Source of the DNA: Hymenobacter sp. DG25A
GTDB taxonomy: Bacteria > Bacteroidota > Bacteroidia > Cytophagales > Hymenobacteraceae
DNA: 64,000 bases
Assembly: GCF_001280305.1 (NCBI RefSeq)
Contig: NZ_CP012623.1
Coordinates: forward strand, 3,713,137 to 3,777,136
Direction of reading: 5' to 3'
Part shown: positions 22,218 to 29,972 of the stretch, piece after piece
Layout of the letters: each line of letters begins with the position of its first letter
How positions within the stretch are numbered: position 1 is the stretch's first letter
Translations under genes and position numbers: made by a program
Notes under the pieces: model-generated
Seen by the model: the letters and a program-made list of their open reading frames with translations, nothing else
The model's database searches: none
What the model was told of the DNA's origin: nothing

Positions 22218-23465
22218 ATGGACAGAGCAATTTCTACCGCCATTCAAACCCGCCGCCAGCGTCGTCGTTGGCTGATTGTTTTTCTGGTGGTGGCCGTAGC
22301 AATAGGCGGCCTGCTAGCTTTCCGCACGGTGCTGCGGCCCAGCGTGAAAAGCACCGATATTCTCACCGCCACCGCGGAAACCGGCGACGTAGAAGCCTCC
22401 CTCACAGCCTCGGGCCTCATTATTCCCGGCCACGAGGCCGTCATTACCAGCCCTATTCAAAGCACCATCCGGCGGGTGGCCCTACAGGTAGGGGAGAAGG
22501 TAAAGCCCGGGCAAACCATTCTGGAGCTGGATAAAGATCTGACCACCAGTAGTCTGGCCAAGCTGCAGGACGAGCAGCAGCAGAACCGCAATAAAAACTC
22601 CCAGCTGCAGCTCAAGCTGGAGCACGGCCTCAACGATTTGCAGTCTCAGGAGCAGGTGCAGCAGGTAAAAGTGCGCAGCCTGCAGTCGGCGCTGCACGAT
22701 GAGCAGTACCTGCTCAAAATAGGCGGCGGCACTACCGAGAGTGTGCGCCAGGCCGAGCTGAGCCTGAAAGTGGCCCAACTGGAGCTGCAGCGCCTGCGCG
22801 AGCAGATCCGCAACCAGCGCCTGAGCAACGCCGCCGACGTGCGCGAGCTGGGCTACACCATGCAGATGCAGGACCGCAGCATTTCCGACCTGGCCGGCAA
22901 GCTGGCCCAAGCCAACATCAGCAGCCAGCAGCCCGGCGTGGTTACCTGGGTAAACGATGAGCTGGGCACCACCGTGAACCAGGGCGACCCCCTGGCCCGC
23001 GTAGCCGACCTGACCAGCTTCCGGGTGAAAGCCTCCATTTCCGATTCCTACGCCGATGCCCTGCATGTGGGTGCGCCGGTGGTGGTGCGCCTAAACGGCA
23101 CTGACCTGCGCGGCACCATCAGCACGGTAAGCCCGGCCGTGGATAAGGGCGTGGTGAACTTCTATGCTACGCTGGAGGAAAACCACCACCCGGCGCTGCG
23201 CTCCAATCTGCGCGCCGATGTGTACGTGGTAACCAAAGCGCACAACCACGTGACGCGCGTAAAAAACGGCCCCTTCTACCAGGGCGGGCAGGAGCAGAAA
23301 GTATTTGTAGTGAAGGGCGACAAAGCCGAGCAGCGCACCGTGCGCTTCGGCGACAGCAACTTCGACTACGTGCAGGTGCTCAGCGGCCTGCAGCCCGGCG
23401 ACGAGATTATCATCTCGGACATGAAGGAGTACGATACCACGCCTCTCCTGACGATTAAAGACTAA
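22218..23465 (+). CDS. Efflux periplasmic adaptor subunit (HlyD/MacA family)
   Basis: A membrane-fusion protein of 415 residues that should link an inner-membrane ABC transporter to an outer-membrane channel. It has an Arg-rich cytoplasmic start, one membrane span (about residues 18-36, WLIVFLVVAVAIGGLLAF), a lipoyl half (EAVITSPIQSTIRRVALQVGEKVKPGQTILELD), a long Gln/Leu-rich coiled coil (about 105-225), the second lipoyl half, and a beta-barrel plus membrane-proximal domain ending LQPGDEIIISD. The frame is open upstream to 22152, but that stretch contains the -24 element, so ATG 22218 is used. TolC follows 20 bases later; ATPase and permeases lie in the second unit. Confidence 0.92.
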   Translation: MDRAISTAIQTRRQRRRWLIVFLVVAVAIGGLLAFRTVLRPSVKSTDILTATAETGDVEASLTASGLIIPGHEAVITSPIQSTIRRVALQVGEKVKPGQTILELDKDLTTSSLAKLQDEQQQNRNKNSQLQLKLEHGLNDLQSQEQVQQVKVRSLQSALHDEQYLLKIGGGTTESVRQAELSLKVAQLELQRLREQIRNQRLSNAADVRELGYTMQMQDRSISDLAGKLAQANISSQQPGVVTWVNDELGTTVNQGDPLARVADLTSFRVKASISDSYADALHVGAPVVVRLNGTDLRGTISTVSPAVDKGVVNFYATLEENHHPALRSNLRADVYVVTKAHNHVTRVKNGPFYQGGQEQKVFVVKGDKAEQRTVRFGDSNFDYVQVLSGLQPGDEIIISDMKEYDTTPLLTIKD

Positions 23466-23485
23466 CTCCGCGCCTTTCCTGAGCT

Positions 23486-24940
23486 ATGAAACGTTTTCTA
23501 TTTGTCGCTTTGCTGTTGGTGCCCGGGCTGCGCCTGACTGCCCAGGCCCCCCCCGCGCCGCTCACCCTGGAGCAGGTAATTGCCCAGGCACTGGCGCAGT
23601 CATCGGTAGCCAGGCAGGCGCAGACCAACCGCGAAACCAGCTATTGGCAGTGGCGCACCTATCGCGCCAACTACCGCCCCCAGCTGGCCCTGCAGGGTGC
23701 CATTCCGGACTTCAGCCGCCAGATAGCCCCGGTAGTGCAGCCCGATGGCACCACCGCCTTCCGGGCCGTGCGCTTCAACAACTCCAACCTGGCGGCCACC
23801 CTCACCCAGAATATTGGCTTCACCGGCGGGCAGATTATGATTGCCTCCGAGATGCAGCGCTTCGATAATTTTAACACCAGCCAGCGCAGCTATAGCAACC
23901 GGCCCATTGGCATTGGCCTCACGCAGCCCCTGGGCGCATACAACTCCCTGCGCTGGGCCCGGCAAATTGAGCCTTTGCGCTACCAGGAGTCGCAGCGGCA
24001 GTACGTGGAGGAGCGCGAGAACATTGCCCAGCGCATTACGGAGCTGTATTTCGATGTGCTTCTGCAGCAGGTGAATGCCTCAGTAGCCCGGCAGAACGTG
24101 CAAGCCAACGAAGATCTGTTCCGGATAGGGCAGGAGCGCTACAAGCTGGGCCGCCTCTCGCAGAGCGACCTGCTGCTGCTGGAGCTCAACCTGCTGAATT
24201 CCCGCCGGGCCCTGGGGCAGGCCCTGCTGGAGGCCCAGAGCGCCGCCATTGACCTGCAGAGCTACACCGGCCTGAGCGCCGAGGCGCTGCAGCTGGCTAT
24301 TCCTACCGCCGCGCCGCGCTTCCCGGTGCCCACAGATCAGGCGCTGGCGCAGGCCCGCCAGAACCGGCGCGAGTCGCTGGTGTTCCGGCGGCGTTTGCTG
24401 CAGGCCGAGAGTGAGGTGGCACGCGCCAAAGGCACTACCGGCTTTCAGGCCAGTCTGGTGGCCAACCTGGGCTACATGAACCAGGCTGAAACGTTCTGGT
24501 CGAGCTACAACAACCCACAGGACCAGCAGCAGGTGCGCCTGGCCTTCTCGGTGCCTATTCTGGACTGGGGCCGGCAGAAATCCATTGTGAAAACTGCCGA
24601 GCTCAACCGCCAACAGGTGCAGCAAACCGTAGCCCAGGAGCAGCAGACGTTTGAGCAGTCGGTGCTCACGCAGGCCGCCCAGCTCAGCAGCCTCAACGAG
24701 CAGCTGGACCTAGCCGCCCGCGCCGATACGCTGGCCCAGCGCCGCTACGATATTGCCCGCGCCACCTACCAGGTGGGCCGCATCAGCCTCACGGACCTGA
24801 ACATTGCCCTCAACGAAAAAGACCAGGCCAAGCGCAGCTACATTGCCGCGCTGCGCGCCAGTTGGGTGGCTCACTACCGCCTGCGCGCCCTCACACTGTA
24901 TGATTTTGAGCGCCAGGAGCCGCTGGTGGCGAAGCAGTAA
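23486..24940 (+). CDS. TolC family outer-membrane efflux channel
   Basis: The 484-residue protein has a signal peptide (residues 1-20, cut near LTAQA) and two repeated OEP domains of long helices with short strands. The typical sites are LTLEQVIAQALAQSS at the start, RIGQERYKLGRLSQSDLLLLEL in the middle and RYDIARATYQVGRISLTDLNIAL in the second repeat. Trimers of this family span the outer membrane and periplasm and join the HlyD adaptor encoded 20 bases upstream. A nested palindromic repeat and a terminator follow. Confidence 0.93.
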   Translation: MKRFLFVALLLVPGLRLTAQAPPAPLTLEQVIAQALAQSSVARQAQTNRETSYWQWRTYRANYRPQLALQGAIPDFSRQIAPVVQPDGTTAFRAVRFNNSNLAATLTQNIGFTGGQIMIASEMQRFDNFNTSQRSYSNRPIGIGLTQPLGAYNSLRWARQIEPLRYQESQRQYVEERENIAQRITELYFDVLLQQVNASVARQNVQANEDLFRIGQERYKLGRLSQSDLLLLELNLLNSRRALGQALLEAQSAAIDLQSYTGLSAEALQLAIPTAAPRFPVPTDQALAQARQNRRESLVFRRRLLQAESEVARAKGTTGFQASLVANLGYMNQAETFWSSYNNPQDQQQVRLAFSVPILDWGRQKSIVKTAELNRQQVQQTVAQEQQTFEQSVLTQAAQLSSLNEQLDLAARADTLAQRRYDIARATYQVGRISLTDLNIALNEKDQAKRSYIAALRASWVAHYRLRALTLYDFERQEPLVAKQ

Positions 24941-24961
24941 AGCTGTTTAAAAAGCCACCCG

Positions 24962-25157
24962 AACGTCATGCAGAGCGCCGCGAAGCATATCGCGTGCTGA
25001 CGTTGCCAAACTATATGTCATCCTGAGCAAAGCGAAGGACCTTATCACCAAAGAACGAAAAGCGTAACAACGACTCGTTCCAGCGTGATAAGGTCCTTCG
25101 CTTTGCTCAGGATGACAGGCGAAGCGGGAGAGATGCTTCGACTCCGCTCTGCATGAC
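24962..25157. repeat. Nested palindromic repeats (one element inside another)
   Basis: The inner element, 25016-25048 with 25085-25117, has perfect 33-bp arms and the CGTAACAACGACTCGTTC core of the 16081 family. The outer arms, about 24962-24990 and 25131-25157, pair imperfectly (GTCATGCAGAGCG...CGCTCTGCATGAC). Together with the flanking CGCGTGCTGACGTTGCC they match the 17347 family. So a family-one element sits in the middle of a family-two element. Confidence 0.85.
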
Positions 25158-25166
25158 AATTCAAGG

Positions 25167-25204
25167 CAAAAGCCCTTTACCGTGGCACGGTAAAGGGCTT
25201 TTTG
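25167..25204. terminator. Intrinsic terminator, probably bidirectional
   Basis: AAAAGCCCTTTACCG and CGGTAAAGGGCTTTTT form a long stem with a short loop. It lies between the convergent TolC and DUF4440-like genes and has T-runs in both directions. Confidence 0.75.
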
Positions 25205-25262
25205 TATGAGTATCGGGCGGGCTGATTCTTCGCCCGGCCGGGAATGACTAAGGGATGACGGC

Positions 25263-25658
25263 TTAGGAAGCAGCCGGAATGTTGGTGTTCCAGATATCCT
25301 GGTGCAGCTTCCACTGGCCTCCCTGCTGTTTCCAGACCACCATGTATTTGCCCTGGTCTATCAGCTGGCCGGCGCCACCGAAGAGCGTGTAGTTGCCGAG
25401 TTCAATGGCGGTGTCTTCCAGCTCTTCTACCTCCCGGGTTTTCAGCTTTACCTGCTTAATGCCCATTTCCATGGCGCCCTGCCAGAACGCCTGAATGCCT
25501 GCGGTGCCCTGAATGGGCTCCATGCCGGTGGGCAGCACTACGCCACCGTCAGTGTACAGGCGGGCAATGGCGGCGGAGTCTCCGCGCGCAAAGCTGGCTT
25601 CAAAGGTGTCGTTGGCACGCCGGATTTCATCACGAATGCTTGTGGCTGTGGTAGGCAT
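25263..25658 (-). CDS. DUF4440/SnoaL-like protein (ketosteroid isomerase fold)
   Basis: The 131 residues match the SgcJ/EcaC-like NTF2 group: SIRDEIRRANDTFEASFARGDSAAIARLYTDGGVVLPTG, then GIQAFWQGAMEMG, YTLFGGAGQLIDQGKYMVVWKQQGGQWKLHQDIWN. Members are small cytoplasmic dimers with varied or unknown function. It lies between the two efflux units in the opposite direction. It starts 173 bases from the second activator site, which might therefore influence it too. No signal peptide is present. Confidence 0.85.
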   Translation of the reverse strand: MPTTATSIRDEIRRANDTFEASFARGDSAAIARLYTDGGVVLPTGMEPIQGTAGIQAFWQGAMEMGIKQVKLKTREVEELEDTAIELGNYTLFGGAGQLIDQGKYMVVWKQQGGQWKLHQDIWNTNIPAAS

Positions 25659-25830
25659 AATGAATGAGATGAAGTGGATGGGAAAAAAATGATGCTTATG
25701 TAAGATGGAAATAATTCATAAAAATAAAAATGTCATGCTGAGGGACTTAAGGGAATAATTATGGTGGGTTTCGAGTGCGTGCTACGGCTGTTTGGGAAGA
25801 CTTGGCGCAAAAGCGCACAGTAGGCGCGCC

Positions 25831-25860
25831 ATTTCCGAACACCCTGTCCAGAAATGGACA
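25831..25860 (+). promoter_or_regulatory. Upstream activator site 2 for the sigma54-type promoter
   Basis: ATTTCCGAACACCCTGTCCA then GAAA and TGGACA. The first 20 bases are identical to 22071-22090 and the dimer symmetry is kept while the 4-base spacer differs, as expected for a real binding site. The centre is 74 bases upstream of the -24 element. Confidence 0.7.
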
Positions 25861-25894
25861 ATATTTCCTAAATGCTATTTTTATAATATTGAAT

Positions 25895-25907
25895 TAAGTT
25901 ATTGATA
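25895..25907 (-). promoter_or_regulatory. IHF-like bending site 2
   Basis: On the minus strand it reads TATCAATAACTTA, a full match to WATCAANNNNTTR. Its TATCAAT part is at the same distance from the -24 element as in copy 1. Confidence 0.45.
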
Positions 25908-25925
25908 ATGAAATAATTAAGAAAA

Positions 25926-25942
25926 TGGCACGCGGCTTGGCT
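25926..25942 (+). promoter_or_regulatory. Sigma54-like -24/-12 promoter 2 (ABC transporter unit)
   Basis: TGGCACG-CGGC-TTGGCT, sharing both halves with promoter 1. Transcription would begin near 25952, giving a leader of about 100 bases before the ATPase ATG. It should drive the ATPase, the ECF sigma factor and the permeases, and perhaps the regulator pair. Confidence 0.65.
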
Positions 25943-26055
25943 AGGTAGTAGAGGGAGAGGGGTATAGCTGTACAAAAACGGACATTCCGCCCCGGTACCG
26001 CTGCCCCTGTCACCTGGTTTCTTCTTCACTCTTCCGAAAACAAACTCCCTGCCCC

Positions 26056-26790
26056 ATGAACGCTACTACCGCTTCCAGCCCATTCACAGACTCGCCGCTG
26101 GTCCAGGCTGCGGCCGCGCCGGTTATTCAGCTGGCCGACATTGAAAAGGTATACCAGACCAGCACCGTGGAAACGCTGGCCCTCAACCGCGTAAACCTCT
26201 CCATTAACCGGGGCGAGTTTGTCTCCATTATGGGGCCTTCAGGCTGCGGCAAATCCACGCTGCTCAGCATTATGGGCCTGCTGGATGAGCCCACCAACGG
26301 CACCGTGGTAATTGATGGCCGCCCCGTGACCAGCTACTCCGACCGGGAGCTGGCCCACCTGCGCAACCACAAAATCGGGTTCGTATTCCAGAGCTACCAC
26401 CTCATCAACGACCTCTCGGTGCTGGATAACGTGGAGCTGCCTCTGCTCTATCGCAAAGGCGTATCGGGCAAGGAGCGCCGCCAGCGCGCCCACGCCGCCC
26501 TGGACAAGGTAGGCCTGAATGCCCGCATGAGCCACTTCCCCAGCCAGCTTTCCGGTGGGCAGCGCCAGCGCGTGGCCATTGCCCGGGCGCTGGTAGGCAA
26601 CCCTGAAATCATCCTAGCCGACGAACCCACCGGCAACCTGGACTCCGTGATGGGAGAGGAAATCATGGACCTGCTCCTGACCCTGAACCGCCGCGACAAC
26701 ACCACCATTGTGATGGTAACCCACGACGAGCAGCAGGCCCTGAAAACCGAGCGCATCATCCGCTTCTTCGACGGCAGCCAGGTGAGCTAA
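26056..26790 (+). CDS. ABC transporter ATP-binding protein (MacB/LolD type)
   Basis: The 244-residue ATPase powers the two FtsX-type permeases encoded downstream. Walker A is GPSGCGKST (residues 60-68), Q-loop FVFQSYHLI, signature LSGGQRQRVAIARAL, Walker B IILADEPTGNLDS and the H-loop VMVTHD. The TGNLDS form and the QxTSTVETLALNRVNL start are typical of the MacB/LolD/FtsE branch. It is the first gene after the second sigma54-type promoter. About 20 residues precede the domain and look unstructured. Confidence 0.95.
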   Translation: MNATTASSPFTDSPLVQAAAAPVIQLADIEKVYQTSTVETLALNRVNLSINRGEFVSIMGPSGCGKSTLLSIMGLLDEPTNGTVVIDGRPVTSYSDRELAHLRNHKIGFVFQSYHLINDLSVLDNVELPLLYRKGVSGKERRQRAHAALDKVGLNARMSHFPSQLSGGQRQRVAIARALVGNPEIILADEPTGNLDSVMGEEIMDLLLTLNRRDNTTIVMVTHDEQQALKTERIIRFFDGSQVS

Positions 26791-26856
26791 CCTACTGCTG
26801 TCGTCTCCTGCCGCATCTATTCTGCTTTCGCCCATACCGCCTCTCTCCCTTTTGCT

Positions 26857-27456
26857 ATGAAAACCTCCGCTGCTCACTTCATTCCGGAAGCCGAACTGAT
26901 TGCGGCCTGCCGCCAGGGCAACCCCCGTGCCCAGCGCCTGCTCTACGACCAGATGGCGCCCAAAATGCTGGGCGTGTGCCTGCGCTACCTGCGCAACCAC
27001 GATGATGCCGAAGAAGCCATGATGACGGGCTTTGTGAAGGCATTCCGGGCCCTGGAGCAGTTCCGGCAGGAGGGCAGCTTTGAGGGGTGGGTGCGCCGCA
27101 TTATGGTGCGCGAAGCCCTGAACCAGATCAGCCGCCGCGAGCCGTTCATGCTCAACCTCGACGACTGCCCCGCGCAGTACACGCCCGCCCTGCCCGCCGG
27201 CATTGAGAGTGACCTGAACGCCGCCGACCTGCTGGCCCTCATTCAGGAGCTGCCCGCCGGCTACCGCACGGTGTTTAACCTGGCTGCGCTGGAGGGCTAC
27301 ACGCACCAGGAAATTGCCGGGTTGCTGGGCATTTCCGAAGGCACCAGCAAGTCCCAGCTCAGCAAGGCCCGTGCGCTGCTGCAGCGCCGCCTAACCGCCT
27401 TAACCTATTCTTCTCCCGCCTCTCATTCTGACTCCCCATGCTGCTTAGCTATCTAA
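26857..27456 (+). CDS. ECF-type RNA polymerase sigma factor
   Basis: The 199 residues contain sigma region 2 (about 17-90; YDQMAPKMLGVCLRYLRNHDDAEEAMMTGFVKAFRALEQF, given in parts YDQMAPKMLGVCLRYL and DDAEEAMMTGFVKAF) and region 4 (about 130-185; LPAGYRTVFNLAALEGYTHQ, then EIAGLLGISEGTSKSQLSKA). Regions 1 and 3 are absent, as in the ECF group. No anti-sigma gene is next to it, and it sits between an ATPase and its permease with its end overlapping the permease by 19 bases. Its target may be the operon's own products or a cell-envelope response; no target promoter was identified. Confidence 0.92.
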   Translation: MKTSAAHFIPEAELIAACRQGNPRAQRLLYDQMAPKMLGVCLRYLRNHDDAEEAMMTGFVKAFRALEQFRQEGSFEGWVRRIMVREALNQISRREPFMLNLDDCPAQYTPALPAGIESDLNAADLLALIQELPAGYRTVFNLAALEGYTHQEIAGLLGISEGTSKSQLSKARALLQRRLTALTYSSPASHSDSPCCLAI

Positions 27457-28691
27457 AAATTGCCTGGAAGGTCTTGCTGCGTCGCAAGTTCTTCACCTTC
27501 ATCAGCCTGTTCGGCATCAGCTTCACGCTGATGGTGCTGTTGGTGGTAGTGGCCATGTTCGACCACTTTAAAGGCGCCCACGCCCCCGAATCGCGCATCG
27601 ACCGGATGCTGTTCGTCTCTTTCCTCAACCAGAAATTTGCCGACGGCGGCAACATGAACACGCCGCCCAGCCCTTACTTCCTCGAAAAGTATGTGCGCCC
27701 TATGCACACGCCCGAGAAAGTAGCCCTGTTCTCTATGTTCCACGCTATTCCCAGCTACGTGGGCAACCAGAAGCTGGACCTGGACCTGAAGTTTACCGAC
27801 AACGTGTTCTGGGAGATTTTTGACTTCACCTTCCTGGAAGGCAAGCCCTACAACGCCACCGACCTGAAGAACGCCAACCGCGTGGCCGTCATCAATGAAA
27901 CCACCGCCAAAGAGTACTTCGGTCAGGCCCGCGGGGTGGTGGGCCGCACCATTGTGGTAGACCAGATCAACTACCGCGTGGCCGGTGTGGTAGCCGATGT
28001 GCCCGTAATGCGCTTCAACTCTTACGCCGAGGTATGGGCCCCGATGACCACCACCAAAGCCGACATCAAAAACCCGGTGCTGGAGGGCGAATACTTTGCC
28101 GTGATGCTGGCCCACGAAGGCCAGGACCTGCACGAGCTGCAAAGCGAGTTCAACCAGATTATTAAAAAGGTGACCATTCTCAACTCCGGTGTAAAGTCCA
28201 TTCACATCTATGCCGATACGCTGCTGGCCGCGCTCACCCGCCAGATTATCGGGGGCGGCGACTTATCCAACACTTCTGACCGAATGGTGCTGTTCTATAT
28301 AATTGTAACCGGGCTGGGCCTGTTGTTTATGATGCTGCCTACGCTCAACTTGGTGAACATCAACCTGAGCCGCATTATGGAGCGCTCCTCCGAAATAGGG
28401 GTGCGCAAGGCCTTTGGCGCTACCGGCCGGGCCCTCATGGGACAGTTTCTGATTGAAAATATCTTCCTCACCCTGGTGGGTGGCCTGCTGGGGCTGGCCC
28501 TGGCCTATGGCGCCCTGCGGCTCATCAGCGGCTCCGATTTTATAGCCTACGCGCAGTTCTCTCTCAGCCTGCCGGTATTTGGCTGGGCCCTGTTGATTAC
28601 CCTCGTTTTTGGGATAATGTCCGGGGTGTACCCAGCCTTAAAAATGTCTCGTCTCCAACCCGTGAATGCCCTGAAGGGAGGTGCCAAATGA
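27438..28691 (+). CDS. ABC transporter permease, MacB-like (first subunit)
   Basis: This 417-residue membrane protein has the MacB layout: one span near the start (about 21-42), a periplasmic MacB_PCD domain of about 240 residues, then three spans of an FtsX domain (near 283-305, 335-355 and 375-400). The FtsX motifs ERSSEIGVRKAFGATGRALMGQF and a C-terminal MSRLQPVNALKGG are present. It has no ATPase of its own, so it should pair with the ATPase at 26056. It overlaps the sigma gene at its start and the second permease by 4 bases at its end. Confidence 0.92.
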   Translation: MLLSYLKIAWKVLLRRKFFTFISLFGISFTLMVLLVVVAMFDHFKGAHAPESRIDRMLFVSFLNQKFADGGNMNTPPSPYFLEKYVRPMHTPEKVALFSMFHAIPSYVGNQKLDLDLKFTDNVFWEIFDFTFLEGKPYNATDLKNANRVAVINETTAKEYFGQARGVVGRTIVVDQINYRVAGVVADVPVMRFNSYAEVWAPMTTTKADIKNPVLEGEYFAVMLAHEGQDLHELQSEFNQIIKKVTILNSGVKSIHIYADTLLAALTRQIIGGGDLSNTSDRMVLFYIIVTGLGLLFMMLPTLNLVNINLSRIMERSSEIGVRKAFGATGRALMGQFLIENIFLTLVGGLLGLALAYGALRLISGSDFIAYAQFSLSLPVFGWALLITLVFGIMSGVYPALKMSRLQPVNALKGGAK

Positions 28692-29881
28692 TACGTCACT
28701 TATTTACTCTGATCTGGAACCGCAAGCGGTCCAACTTCCTGCTGATTGCCGAAATCGTGCTGTCGTTCTTTGTGGTGTTTGTGGTGGGCAGCCTGCTGCT
28801 CTACAACCTCAACAACTACAGCCAGCCCCTGGGTTACAACTATGAAAACGTATGGGAAGTGAGCCTGGAGCCCGGCCCCGATACCGTAGCCCGCCGCGAG
28901 AAAATTGATCTGCTCTCGCAGCGCATCAAAGCCCTGCCAGGCGTGGTGGGCATCACCCGCAGCAGCGTGAACACGCCCTTCGCCTTCTCCACCATGACTA
29001 CCGAGCTGGAGTACAAAGGCAAAGAAACACCCTCCTCGGACCGCTACAGGGTGGATGATAACTTTGCCAAGCTAATGGAAGTGAAAGTGCTGGAAGGCCG
29101 CTGGTTTAACCAGAGCGACAACGCGGCCCAGCGGGTTCCGATTATTATCAACCAGGCCTTTAAAGACGCCGTGTTTCCCAATGAAACGGCCGTGGGTAAG
29201 ATTGTAGCGGAAAAAAATAGTACCCGCAAGTGGCAGGGGCAAGTGGTAGGGGTAGTAGAATCCTTCCGCGCCGGCAGCGACTTTGCCGAAAACAGCCCGG
29301 CGTTTTTTGAGCGCCGCATGGACGATACCACCCGCATGGCGGGCTACGATTTGCCCTGGCTGCTGATTAAAGTAAAGCCCGGCCAGGGAGCCATTCTGGA
29401 GCAGAAAATGGTGAAGGAAGTGCTGAACGTAACCAAAAACTGGTCAGTGAAAACCAACACGCTGGAGCAGAACCGCATTTCCAAGCTCAAAGTTGTGCTC
29501 ACACCCATCGTGGTCCTCGGCATTGTGTGCGTGTTCCTGATTCTGAACGTGGCCCTGGGCCTGTTTGGGGTGCTATGGTACAACATCAGTCAGCGCCGCT
29601 CCGAAATTGGCCTGCGCCGTGCCCTGGGTGCCACGGGCATGGGCATTGGCGCCCAGTTTATTGGCGAGATGCTGGTGGTTACTACGCTGGGCGTATTGGT
29701 AGGCGTGGTGCTGGCCGTGCAGTTTCCGCTGCTGGGCGTGTTTGGAGTGGCGCCGACGGTGTACGGGACGGCCATTGCGGCCGCCGCCCTCCTGATTTAC
29801 CTGCTCACGGCCATCTGTGCCTTCCACCCCAGCCGCCTGGCCGCTGGTATTCAGCCGGCTGTGGCCCTGCGCGAGGAATAA
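28688..29881 (+). CDS. ABC transporter permease, MacB-like (second subunit)
   Basis: The 397-residue partner of the preceding permease has the same layout: first span at about 15-38, a periplasmic domain, then three spans from about 270 onward. The motif is QRRSEIGLRRALGATGMGIGAQF and the end LAAGIQPAVALREE. Its ATG overlaps the previous stop (ATGA), a sign of translational coupling. Two different permeases suggest a heterodimer. Substrate is unknown; MacB-like systems export peptides, macrolides, lipoproteins or siderophores. A hairpin follows. Confidence 0.92.
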   Translation: MIRHLFTLIWNRKRSNFLLIAEIVLSFFVVFVVGSLLLYNLNNYSQPLGYNYENVWEVSLEPGPDTVARREKIDLLSQRIKALPGVVGITRSSVNTPFAFSTMTTELEYKGKETPSSDRYRVDDNFAKLMEVKVLEGRWFNQSDNAAQRVPIIINQAFKDAVFPNETAVGKIVAEKNSTRKWQGQVVGVVESFRAGSDFAENSPAFFERRMDDTTRMAGYDLPWLLIKVKPGQGAILEQKMVKEVLNVTKNWSVKTNTLEQNRISKLKVVLTPIVVLGIVCVFLILNVALGLFGVLWYNISQRRSEIGLRRALGATGMGIGAQFIGEMLVVTTLGVLVGVVLAVQFPLLGVFGVAPTVYGTAIAAAALLIYLLTAICAFHPSRLAAGIQPAVALREE

Positions 29882-29885
29882 ACAG

Positions 29886-29922
29886 CCAGCCCGTTCTGTC
29901 CTAAAAACAGAACGGGCTGTTG
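29886..29922 (+). terminator. Hairpin between permease and regulator genes, possible partial terminator
   Basis: AGCCCGTTCTGT and ACAGAACGGGCT form a 12-bp stem around CCTAAAA. Only weak T-richness follows (GTTGCCTC), so it may only lower the expression of the regulator genes rather than stop transcription. Confidence 0.5.
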
Positions 29923-29972
29923 CCTCTTCCGCCGCAAATTACGTCCTTCGCCTCTTCCCCCTTTCCAGCTCC

